From contig CAJYIG010000183.1 in NCBI GenBank assembly GCA_913774725.1, positions 1-6,528 on the forward strand: a DNA stretch of 6,528 nt. The letters run 5' to 3'. The DNA is from an uncultured Curtobacterium sp. (GTDB lineage: Bacteria > Actinomycetota > Actinomycetes > Actinomycetales > Microbacteriaceae). Below, one piece after another: positions 1 to 5,166 of the stretch. The position numbers and the translations under genes are program-made. Numbering within the stretch: the first letter of the stretch is position 1; each line of letters starts with the position of its first letter. The notes beneath the pieces are model-generated. The model was not told the DNA's origin. It made no database searches and was given only the letters and a program-made list of their open reading frames with translations.

Positions 1-7
1 GTGGAGC

Positions 8-43
8 CGGGAGGCCCGTGGCGGTGTCGCCACGGGCCTCCCG
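8..43 (-). terminator. Hairpin terminator of the cohesin-amidase operon
   Basis: A perfect 16-bp inverted repeat (arms 8-23 and 28-43, 4-nt loop) begins about 30 nt past the amidase stop codon on the minus strand. There is no T-run on either side, so it fits the U-less hairpin terminators common in high-GC actinobacteria. It could equally terminate a plus-strand transcript entering from the left. The stem is seen directly; termination is inferred. Confidence 0.8.
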
Positions 44-73
44 TCCGTCTCGTGGTCCGTCAGGACCGTCCGC

Positions 74-1951
74 TCAGCCGAGCGGTCCGTACAGGGCCGG
101 CGCGGTACGCGCCTTCGTGACCTGCTCGAAGGAGTACCCGAGCCCGATGAGCGTGCCCTCGTCGAAGGACCGACCGAGGAACTCGAGGTTGACGCCACCG
201 CCGGTGACCGTGCCGTCGGCAGCGGTCGCCTGACCCATCGGGACCGTCAGCGCCGGCATGCCGGTGTTCGGGCTGAGCCGCATGTTCGTCGACTGGGTGC
301 CGTACGGCGTGCCCGACGGGTAGACCAGCGCATCGAGGTCCTGGTCGTCGAGCATCTGCGTCACGAGCGCCTTGCCGGCCGCGAGCTGCGTCGTGTGCGA
401 TCCGGTCGGGCCGGCCCACGCCTGGTACTGCGCGTCGGTGATCGTGTTCCGCGACTCGTACGTGGACTTCCGGCTCGGTACGTACTGGCCGGAGTCGAGG
501 ATGCCCTGCAGCGACCGCGCGGTCACGTCGGGGTCGAGGTGCTTCGCGATGTACGCGTCGAGGTCGTGCCTGAACTCGTTCGTGCTGCCGCTGCCCTCGG
601 AGAGCACCCGGTTGAACGCCGTCGTCGGGGCGATCGGCACCACCGTGGCACCGGCGGCCGTGAGCTTCGCCACGGACTCGTCGAACAGGCGCTTCGTCGT
701 GGCGTTCGTGCCGACCATGCTCGTGACGTACCCGATCCGTGCGCCCTGCAGCGACGTCGGGTCGAGCGACGAGGTGTACGACGTCGGGACCTTGCCGGAC
801 TGGGCGCTCGTGACCGGGTCAGCGGCGTCGACCCCGGTCACGGCGTCGAGTGCGACCGCGGCGTCCGTCACCGACCGGGCGATCGGGCCACCGGTGTCCT
901 GCGACAGCGCGAGCGGGATGATGCCGTCCCGGCTGGCCAGCCCGACCGTCGGGCGGATGCCGACGAGCTGGTTGTAGGTCGACGGGATGCGGATCGAACC
1001 GCCCGTGTCCGTGCCGAACCCGATCCCGGCCAGGTTCGCCGCGATCGCCGCACCGGTGCCGCCGCTGGAGCCACCGGCACTCTGGGAGGTCACGTACGGA
1101 CTCGCCACGAGGAGCGAGGAGCCGGCGGGCTGTCCGGTCGAGAACTCGGAGACGAAGCCGTAGGCGAACTCGTCGAGACTGGCCTTGGCGAGGATGACCG
1201 CACCGGCGTCGCGGAGGCCGGCGACCATCGTCGCGTCGGTGTCGGTCTGGTTCGCTCCCCAGCACGAGCAGCCGCCCGTGGTCGGCATGTCCTCCGTGTC
1301 GTAGTTGTCCTTCACCGCGATCGGCACGCCGAGCAGCATGCTCGTCATGCCGTGGTCCGCCCGCTCGGTGTCGGCGGCCTTCGCGGCGGTCAGTGCGGCG
1401 GCGTTCGTCGTGATGATCGAGTTGAGCGGTCGGCCGCCCGTCGCCGTGTCGATCCTCGTCCGGTCGAAGGCGGCGATCCGGTCGAGGTACTCCTGCGTGA
1501 TGGCGACGGAGGTCGTGACCCCCGCGTTCATCGCCGCCTGCATGTCGATCGTGGAGGCCTCGACGAGCTGGAACGGCCCGTCGTCGTAGATGATCCGCTG
1601 GGACAGCGCGGCGAGGTCGGCGACCGTGATGACGCCGTCGCCGTCCGTGTCGGCGGCGGCGACCGCGTCCCACTCTGCGTCGGCACCGGTCGCCGGCCGG
1701 ATGGTCCCGAGGTGGTCGCCGAGCACGGCGAGGTCGTCCTCGGTCACCTGCTCGTCACCGGTGAGGTCGAGTTCCGTGTAGTAGGGCGCGAGCATGGCGG
1801 CGGGGCGGGCGTCCACCGACGGGGCGGCGGCAGCGGTCAGGCTCGGGACGGCGACGATGCCCGCGCCGACGATGGCGATCAACGAAGCACCGGTGACGGC
1901 GGTGCGTCGACGCGCTGCGGTACGGGCAGCGCGATCGGTGTGGGCGGTCAT
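74..1951 (-). CDS. Secreted dockerin-bearing amidase (amidase signature family)
   Basis: 625 residues. Residues 1-43 form an export signal: an Arg-rich n-region, a hydrophobic core at about 20-39 and an Ala-rich cleavage region. RRRTAV at 14-19 is weakly Tat-like, so Sec versus Tat is open. A dockerin-like module follows at about 52-122. It has two calcium-loop repeats, one with D62, D66, D73 and one with D101, D103, D105, D112. The amidase domain runs from about 126 to the end. Its Ser-cisSer-Lys triad is intact: K214 (AVKDN), S295 in GGSSGG and S319 in GTDTGGS. The 24-residue gap between the serines equals that of fatty acid amide hydrolase. NTGMPALTVP (562-571) is a further family motif. 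Expected chemistry is hydrolysis of a C-N amide bond outside the cell; the substrate is unknown. The start is ATG at 1951, with GGAG seven bases upstream. It overlaps the cohesin stop codon, and the dockerin probably binds that neighbour. Confidence 0.93.
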   Translation of the reverse strand: MTAHTDRAARTAARRRTAVTGASLIAIVGAGIVAVPSLTAAAAPSVDARPAAMLAPYYTELDLTGDEQVTEDDLAVLGDHLGTIRPATGADAEWDAVAAADTDGDGVITVADLAALSQRIIYDDGPFQLVEASTIDMQAAMNAGVTTSVAITQEYLDRIAAFDRTRIDTATGGRPLNSIITTNAAALTAAKAADTERADHGMTSMLLGVPIAVKDNYDTEDMPTTGGCSCWGANQTDTDATMVAGLRDAGAVILAKASLDEFAYGFVSEFSTGQPAGSSLLVASPYVTSQSAGGSSGGTGAAIAANLAGIGFGTDTGGSIRIPSTYNQLVGIRPTVGLASRDGIIPLALSQDTGGPIARSVTDAAVALDAVTGVDAADPVTSAQSGKVPTSYTSSLDPTSLQGARIGYVTSMVGTNATTKRLFDESVAKLTAAGATVVPIAPTTAFNRVLSEGSGSTNEFRHDLDAYIAKHLDPDVTARSLQGILDSGQYVPSRKSTYESRNTITDAQYQAWAGPTGSHTTQLAAGKALVTQMLDDQDLDALVYPSGTPYGTQSTNMRLSPNTGMPALTVPMGQATAADGTVTGGGVNLEFLGRSFDEGTLIGLGYSFEQVTKARTAPALYGPLG

Positions 1952-2712
1952 GCGGCGTCTCCGTTGCGCTCGCGGCGCGCACGTCGGGCGCGCAGGGTGA
2001 CGAGGGTGGTGCCGAGTGCGAGCAGCGCCAGCGAGGCGGCAGCCCACGGCGCGACGTCCGCACCGGTCCAGGCGAGCGCTCCGCCGGCGGGACGGACGGG
2101 GGCTCCCCCGGCGCCGGCCGGGACCGCGGTCACGGTGCTGCCGGGGGTCGGGGCGGTGGACGTGCTCGGTGTCGGGTTCGGCGCCACGGTCGGTGCCGGC
2201 GTCGGGACGGCAGCGACGCTGACGGTGGTCGACGCCGGGTCGGTCAGGGTCGTCGAGCTGCCGTCGGAGCCGACGAGCACGACGCTCGCCACCGCCAGGT
2301 CGGTGTCACCGGCAGCCGTCGGCGTCAGCGTCAGCGAGGTGGCGAGGTCGCCGCTCAGCGCCGGCGAGGTGCCGAGCCGGGAGTGCACGATCGTGATGCT
2401 GTCGGCGTCCTGTTCGACGCGGTCGAAGCCACCGTCGGGGCCGGAGACGCTGCCGTCGACGACGGCGAGGGCGTCCTCGTCGGTGTCGATCGTGATCTCG
2501 TAGGCGTAGACGTCGGTCGTCGCCGGGATCGTGACGTCGAGGTCGAACGGTTCGCCGATCGTCGCGCTCGACGGCGCTGCGATGCGGACGGTGGTGGCTG
2601 TGGGCGCCGCGGCCGCTGGCGTCGCGGCGAGGACGGTGAGGACGGTGACCCCGGCCACGATCGTCGCAGGGACGATCGCGGCTCGAGGGCACCGCAGGGT
2701 TCGGTGCTGCAT
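1948..2712 (-). CDS. Cell-wall-anchored cohesin-domain protein (LAWTG sorting signal)
   Basis: 254 residues. A signal peptide (about 1-36: hydrophobic 11-30, then ATPAAAA) precedes one cohesin-like module at about 40-167. The module resembles Pfam cohesin: an early PSSATIGEPFDLDVTIP segment, then VYAYEITIDTDEDAL, then a glycine-aspartate turn, LTLTPTAAGDTDLAV, and a closing strand. A Pro/Thr/Ser-rich linker (168-212) leads to LAWTG (213-217), a hydrophobic stretch (about 221-240) and a basic tail (RARRARRER, 241-249). This is the classic sortase layout. LAxTG is the motif known for class E sortases of actinobacteria; no sortase gene is in the window. The GAAGGA ribosome site at 2722-2727 lies 9 nt before the ATG. 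The likely role is a surface receptor for dockerin proteins, first of all the amidase encoded next. The cohesin assignment is by pattern, not search. Confidence 0.88.
   Translation of the reverse strand: MQHRTLRCPRAAIVPATIVAGVTVLTVLAATPAAAAPTATTVRIAAPSSATIGEPFDLDVTIPATTDVYAYEITIDTDEDALAVVDGSVSGPDGGFDRVEQDADSITIVHSRLGTSPALSGDLATSLTLTPTAAGDTDLAVASVVLVGSDGSSTTLTDPASTTVSVAAVPTPAPTVAPNPTPSTSTAPTPGSTVTAVPAGAGGAPVRPAGGALAWTGADVAPWAAASLALLALGTTLVTLRARRARRERNGDAA
1952..1962 (-). promoter_or_regulatory. Ribosome binding site of the amidase gene inside the cohesin gene
   Basis: GGAG at 1962-1959 sits 7 nt before the amidase ATG (1951-1949) and lies within the last codons of the cohesin gene. The cohesin TGA (1950-1948) shares two bases with that ATG, giving ATGA. 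This layout is typical of translational coupling and favours 1951 over the in-frame ATG at 2047, which would add 32 Arg/Pro-rich residues in front of the signal peptide. Confidence 0.8.
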
Positions 2713-2751
2713 CCGAGCAGGTCCTTCGGGAAGGGGTGGGAGGGAGGGAGT

Positions 2752-2767
2752 CTGAGTGGGTACTCAG
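2752..2767. promoter_or_regulatory. Inverted repeat CTGAGT-N4-ACTCAG, candidate operator
   Basis: Perfect 6-bp arms around GGGT, starting 40 bp upstream of the cohesin start codon. TGAGT/ACTCA half-sites resemble those of NarL/FixJ-type response regulators; the Streptomyces MacR box has TGAGTAC half-sites but a spacing longer by two bases. The dyad is seen directly. Regulator binding, or alternatively a small mRNA hairpin in the operon leader, is inference. Confidence 0.45.
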
Positions 2768-2769
2768 TG

Positions 2770-2790
2770 GTCCGCACGCTAACGGCGGAC
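2770..2790. promoter_or_regulatory. Inverted repeat GTCCGC-N9-GCGGAC, candidate operator
   Basis: Perfect 6-bp arms at 2770-2775 and 2785-2790 around a 9-nt spacer, two bases away from the preceding dyad. The spacer holds the only A/T-rich hexamer that might act as a minus-strand -10 (TAGCGT), so a protein bound here could cover the operon promoter. The function is inferred. Confidence 0.35.
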
Positions 2791-2842
2791 TGTTTCGCGC
2801 ACCGGCGTCGCGCGTTTCCGCGGCGTTACGTGCCGAGGACCC

Positions 2843-2871
2843 TGGACGTGCGGCCGGGAGCGACGTATACT
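2843..2871 (+). promoter_or_regulatory. Sigma-70-type promoter for the 95-residue gene
   Basis: TGGACG (2843-2848, 4 of 6 to consensus) and TATACT (2866-2871, 5 of 6) are separated by the optimal 17 bp. This is the best promoter in the window and stands out in GC-rich surroundings. Transcription should start near 2877-2881, leaving a 5' leader of about 220 nt before the start codon at 3098. Confidence 0.7.
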
Positions 2872-2986
2872 GTTCAGCTGGTGCACTGCAGCGAACCCAT
2901 CTGACTCGCGCACACCAACCCGTCTCGACACCGACCCGCCGGGTCGCATTCCACCGAGACCACCGCTCAGTCCGACCGGACGAGCT

Positions 2987-3007
2987 GCACGTCGAGACAC
3001 GACGTGC
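2987..3007 (+). promoter_or_regulatory. Hairpin in the 5' leader of the 95-residue gene
   Basis: A perfect 8-bp stem (GCACGTCG at 2987-2994, CGACGTGC at 3000-3007) with a 5-nt loop AGACA, extendable by one U-G pair. It lies in the middle of the roughly 220-nt leader, 90 nt before the start codon. No T-run follows. It may be part of an RNA regulatory element or a DNA operator; neither is shown. I recognised no riboswitch class. Confidence 0.4.
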
Positions 3008-3097
3008 GCGCCCGCAGCCGATGCGTCGCGCCGGATCACGAAGTCCGCCGACCACGGCACGACCGGGCGCCGAACGACCAGGAAGTACCGCACCACC

Positions 3098-3385
3098 ATG
3101 ACCAGCAACGACCGCATCACCATCACCGGGACCGCACTCGCGGCGCCCACCGTCTCCCCCGACCGCATCGCCGAGTTCCCGGTGCGCGACGACCGCTCGC
3201 AGCGCGAGTACATCGTCCGCATCCCCGCCGACGACCTGCGCCTGTTCGTCACGCGTGACGCACGCGTGACCGTCGACGGCGAGGCCGGGTGGACCGTCCC
3301 CGGCCGCTCCTGGCGGGGAGAGTCGAGCCGGACCATCCTGCTCGCACGCCGCGTCGGCAGGGGCGAGCTCGCCCTGGCCGCTTAG
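3098..3385 (+). CDS. Small protein of unknown function, weakly SSB/OB-fold-like
   Basis: 95 residues, no signal peptide, membrane segment or cysteine. AGGAAG (3080-3085) lies 12 nt before the ATG. The protein starts ITITGTALAAP, followed by AEFPVR, a YIVRIPADDLRLFV segment, RVTVDGE and a late ILLARRVG strand. The order resembles the single-stranded-DNA-binding OB fold: ITVxG, then FxVA, then a KGxRVxVxG turn, then a closing strand. It is shorter than SSB (about 110 residues in the core domain alone) and lacks the acidic C-terminal tip. I therefore treat the OB-fold idea as weak inference and the function as unknown. It has its own promoter with a long leader and its own terminator, so it is a single-gene unit. 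GC-rich codon use matches the neighbours. Confidence 0.75.
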   Translation: MTSNDRITITGTALAAPTVSPDRIAEFPVRDDRSQREYIVRIPADDLRLFVTRDARVTVDGEAGWTVPGRSWRGESSRTILLARRVGRGELALAA

Positions 3386-3388
3386 AGC

Positions 3389-3419
3389 AGGCCCCGCTCA
3401 GGTCCGCTCGCGCGGGCCT
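3389..3419 (+). terminator. Hairpin terminator after the 95-residue gene
   Basis: AGGCCC (3389-3394) pairs with GGGCCT (3414-3419); after a one-base bulge, CGC pairs with GCG inside. The hairpin begins 4 nt past the TAG stop codon. There is no T-run, as is common in this GC range. Confidence 0.55.
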
Positions 3420-3431
3420 CGCCACACACGG

Positions 3432-3458
3432 ACGCCGTCGGTTCATTGCCGGCGGCGT
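3432..3458. terminator. Hairpin between convergent genes
   Basis: A 10-position stem (arms 3432-3441 and 3449-3458, one T-G pair) with a 7-nt loop lies between the convergent 95-residue gene and the paralog ending at 3517. It could serve the minus-strand paralog and back up the plus-strand terminator. The rest of 3420-3516 shows nothing further. Confidence 0.45.
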
Positions 3459-3516
3459 TCGTCGCGTGCGGCTCCTGCGCGTCGTCGCGCGCTGCTCGTG
3501 CGCGCCCGTCGCCGGC

Positions 3517-3864
3517 TCAGGCGGGGTCGTACGAGGACGGCTGCTCGGCACCGCGGAAGCGCATCCCGCCGTCGGCGTTCACCGGGAGCGCCGGACCCGC
3601 CCGTCGCGCCGCGTCGCGGAGCCGACGGATGAAGGCCGGGTCCTCGGGCTCGAGCTCGTCGTCCGGGGCGACGGTCACGCAGAGCTCGCTCGCCGGGCCG
3701 ACCAACAGGATCGACGTCGACACCGAGCCGTCGTCGCCCACGCTCGGCACCGTGATCGTGTCGGTGCGCGCGTTCGCGCCGAGGACGGCCGCGTAGTCGG
3801 CGACCGCGTCCGCGATCAGGTCCCCCGTGAGGATCAGGCTCGCGTCGTAGTGGATGTACTTCAC
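3517..3864 (-). CDS. Conserved-looking protein of unknown function, paralog B
   Basis: 115 residues starting at GTG, with AGGAGG (3874-3869) four bases upstream. The first residues VKYIHYD align exactly with the start of the upstream paralog, which supports this start. A predicted alpha/beta layout is visible: strand KYIHY, helix at about 14-30 (GDLIADAVADYAAVLG), strand TITVP, strand STSILLVGPAS, strand LCVTVAP, acidic turn PDDELEPED (67-75), then a basic helix (79-88). No signal peptide or membrane segment, so it is probably cytoplasmic. It shares about 45% identity over 91 ungapped positions with the gene at 3963-4316 (hand count). The C-terminal tail (about 92-115) is unrelated to that of its sister. 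I do not recognise the family and offer no function. Confidence 0.82.
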   Translation of the reverse strand: MKYIHYDASLILTGDLIADAVADYAAVLGANARTDTITVPSVGDDGSVSTSILLVGPASELCVTVAPDDELEPEDPAFIRRLRDAARRAGPALPVNADGGMRFRGAEQPSSYDPA

Positions 3865-3929
3865 GTGTCCTCCTCGTCTCGTCCTCGACGGTAGGTTCCG
3901 CCTGTGCGAGGAGGTTCGGAGTGTGCGTT

Positions 3930-3951
3930 CCGTGGCCACGCACGTCCACGG
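3930..3951. repeat. Inverted repeat between the two paralogs
   Basis: CCGTGG (3930-3935) and CCACGG (3946-3951) form a dyad that begins 11 nt beyond the stop of the upstream paralog on the minus strand. The perfect 10-bp palindrome CGTGGCCACG (3931-3940) overlaps it. It may be a hairpin that partly terminates or processes a joint transcript, or an operator of the downstream gene. Confidence 0.35.
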
Positions 3952-3962
3952 CACTCGGGTGG

Positions 3963-4316
3963 TCAGACCTGGGGCGGATCCGTCCGGAGACGCTTGGCCT
4001 CGGGCTCGTCGGAGTGCGACGACGCAGCATCGGCGAACCGTCCGCCGCCGACCGCCTTCGTACGACGCGCGAGCTCGTTGACGAGGTCCTCGTCCTCCGG
4101 CTCCAGCTCGTCGTCCGGCGCCACCTCGACCATGATCTGCGAGGCCGGACCGAGCAGCACCTCCGCCGTCGTGCCGTAGCCCTCGGCGTCTGCGGTCGGG
4201 ATCTCGACGATGTCGGTCGTCCCGTTCTCGCCGAGCGCAGCGGCGTAGGCGAGCACCGCCTCGGCGATCGCGTCGCCGGTCATCACTCGGTTCTCTCCGT
4301 AGACCACGTACTTCAC
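3963..4316 (-). CDS. Conserved-looking protein of unknown function, paralog A
   Basis: 117 residues from GTG at 4316, chosen because VKYVVYG aligns with the start of the sister gene. A GTG at 4349 would add 11 residues (MPGSGRALTAL), and neither start has a well-spaced ribosome site, so the start is less certain than the gene. The layout repeats that of the sister: strand, helix at about 14-30 (GDAIAEAVLAYAAALG), strands, PDDELEPED at 67-75, then helix 78-88. The tail (about 91-117) is hydrophilic with a basic KRLR patch and differs from its sister. The gap to the sister gene is 98 bp with its own inverted repeat, so the two may be one operon or two units. No cysteine, signal peptide or membrane segment. 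Function unknown. Confidence 0.8.
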   Translation of the reverse strand: MKYVVYGENRVMTGDAIAEAVLAYAAALGENGTTDIVEIPTADAEGYGTTAEVLLGPASQIMVEVAPDDELEPEDEDLVNELARRTKAVGGGRFADAASSHSDEPEAKRLRTDPPQV

Positions 4317-4336
4317 CAGTGCAGTCAACGCCCTGC

Positions 4337-4353
4337 CTGAGCCGGGCACTCAG
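4337..4353. promoter_or_regulatory. Inverted repeat CTGAG-N7-CTCAG, upstream of paralog A
   Basis: Perfect 5-bp arms at 4337-4341 and 4349-4353, 21 bp upstream of the chosen GTG of paralog A. It resembles the dyad at 2752-2767 in its half-sites (CTGAG and ACTCAG) with one more base of spacing. It may be a shared operator type or chance. Confidence 0.25.
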
Positions 4354-4426
4354 CTTGGCCTGCCGCCGGGGGACGCGCTGCTCGTCCGCCACGCCGGGAC
4401 GGCACGACTGCGCGGATCGGCTCTTC

Positions 4427-4443
4427 CCAGTTCTGGGGACTGG
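4427..4443. promoter_or_regulatory. Overlapping dyads before the TetR gene, candidate autoregulatory operator
   Basis: CCAGT (4427-4431) mirrors ACTGG (4439-4443), and within it CCCAG (4426-4430) mirrors CTGGG (4433-4437). The site lies 33-50 bp upstream of the regulator start codon, where TetR-family proteins usually bind their own promoter. The arms are short, so confidence is low. The remainder of the 159-bp divergent gap (4317-4475) shows no clear -35/-10 pair. Confidence 0.3.
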
Positions 4444-4475
4444 TCAGGGCAGCGGCGACCCACTGCACTGGGGAC

Positions 4476-5111
4476 ATGCGACCGTTCCAACCCCTCGACA
4501 CGTCAGCGCTGCTGCGGGTCGAGATCGTCGACGCGATGATCCGCGTGCTCCGCGCCAACGCCCTGCACGAGGTCTCGTACGAGCACGTGGCCACCGAGGC
4601 CGGACGACCGCTCGACGTCGTGACCGAGGTCTTCCCCACGTGGGACGGGCTGCTGCTCGCCACGATCGACCAGTGGAACGACCAGCGGACCACCGAACTG
4701 CTGCCGATCGCCGAGCGAAGTGGCACGATCGTGTTCCTCCGCGCCATCGTCCGGGCGAACGTCGCCGACCCGTCGCTCATGCGGTTCCTGACCTCGATGC
4801 TCAACATCGCCGCGACGCCGCACCACCCGCTCGCGCCGATGCTCCACCTGCGCTGGCGCCGCTTCCACGCCTTCGTGCTCGCGGCCCTGCAGCGGGACGT
4901 CGAGCTCGGCCGGGAGCCGCACACGATGGAACCGGCCCGCGGTGCCGAACAGCTGCTCGCGACGTACGAGGGGCTGCAACTGCAGTCGATGGTCCGGCCG
5001 GAGATGGACCTGCTCGAGTCGTTCGACCGGGCGGTCACCCGACTCCGCGAGGGCTGGTCGCGTGAGTACGTGCCGCCGGTGTGGGACCTCGAGGCGGTCG
5101 GCGGCGTCTGA
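4476..5111 (+). CDS. TetR-family transcriptional regulator
   Basis: 211 residues, the usual TetR size. The N-terminal DNA-binding region spans about 11-62: helix 1 LLRVEIVDAMIRVLRAN, helix 2 YEHVATEAG, recognition helix RPLDVVTEVF, then the helix-4 start WDGLLLATIDQW, matching the family's F-x-x-K/W-x-x-LL pattern. The remainder (about 65-200) is helical and should hold the ligand pocket and dimer interface; it has no motif that names a ligand. The ATG at 4476 is the only start that keeps helix 1 complete. GGGGA stands just 1 nt before it, too close for an ordinary ribosome site, so the start is poorly supported by spacing. The gene is divergent from the paralog pair and convergent with ychF, so its own promoter and possibly the paralogs are the natural targets. 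Target and ligand are unknown. Confidence 0.9.
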   Translation: MRPFQPLDTSALLRVEIVDAMIRVLRANALHEVSYEHVATEAGRPLDVVTEVFPTWDGLLLATIDQWNDQRTTELLPIAERSGTIVFLRAIVRANVADPSLMRFLTSMLNIAATPHHPLAPMLHLRWRRFHAFVLAALQRDVELGREPHTMEPARGAEQLLATYEGLQLQSMVRPEMDLLESFDRAVTRLREGWSREYVPPVWDLEAVGGV

Positions 5112-5119
5112 CAGACGGC

Positions 5120-5152
5120 AGCGCCCGCGCAGCCGACGGCTGCACGGGCGCT
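5120..5152. terminator. Bidirectional terminator between tetR-type gene and ychF
   Basis: An 8-bp outer stem (5120-5127 with 5145-5152) and, after one C-A mismatch, a 6-bp inner stem (5129-5134 with 5138-5143) close a 3-nt loop. It fills the short space between two convergent stop codons (5111 and 5167), so it can stop both transcripts. No T-run. Confidence 0.8.
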
Positions 5153-5166
5153 CACGGCAACGGCAC

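Larger units (their letters stand above)
2713..3097. other. Divergent intergenic control region (385 bp)
   Basis: No convincing gene lies here. From left to right it holds the cohesin ribosome site, a pyrimidine-rich leader on the minus strand, two adjacent dyads (2752-2767, 2770-2790), a plus-strand promoter (2843-2871) and a long untranslated leader with a hairpin (2987-3007) before the 95-residue gene. I could not find a convincing -35/-10 pair for the minus-strand operon; the TAGCGT on the minus strand inside the second dyad is only a weak -10 candidate. Confidence 0.7.

Noticed and set aside
1952..2047. Alternative ATG at 2047 for the amidase, adding 32 residues
   Set aside because: The added residues are Arg/Pro/His-rich, precede a complete signal peptide and lie wholly within the cohesin gene. 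The ATG at 1951 has a well-placed GGAG and the ATGA overlap.
395..2503. A very long open frame on the plus strand opposite the amidase and cohesin genes
   Set aside because: Its product is Arg/Gly/Val/Asp-rich low-complexity sequence with no domain, while the minus strand gives two coherent exported proteins. It is a GC-driven shadow.
2881..2904. Seven-codon GTG frame (VHCSEPI) at the start of the leader, a possible leaderless upstream peptide
   Set aside because: It would start 10 nt after the -10, slightly too far, and so short a frame is expected by chance.
2736..3101. Open frames on the plus strand through the intergenic region, as possible extra genes
   Set aside because: They run through the promoter and leader, lack ribosome sites and give Arg/Pro-rich products without pattern.
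3443..4030. Long minus-strand frame across both paralogs in another register
   Set aside because: Arg-rich composition with no domain. The paralogs in the other frames align with each other, which shows where the real coding frame is.
3865..4392. Upstream extension of paralog B into one long frame overlapping paralog A
   Set aside because: The extension reads paralog A out of frame and gives Arg/Gly-rich sequence. The GTG at 3864 has AGGAGG before it and aligns with the start of the sister protein.
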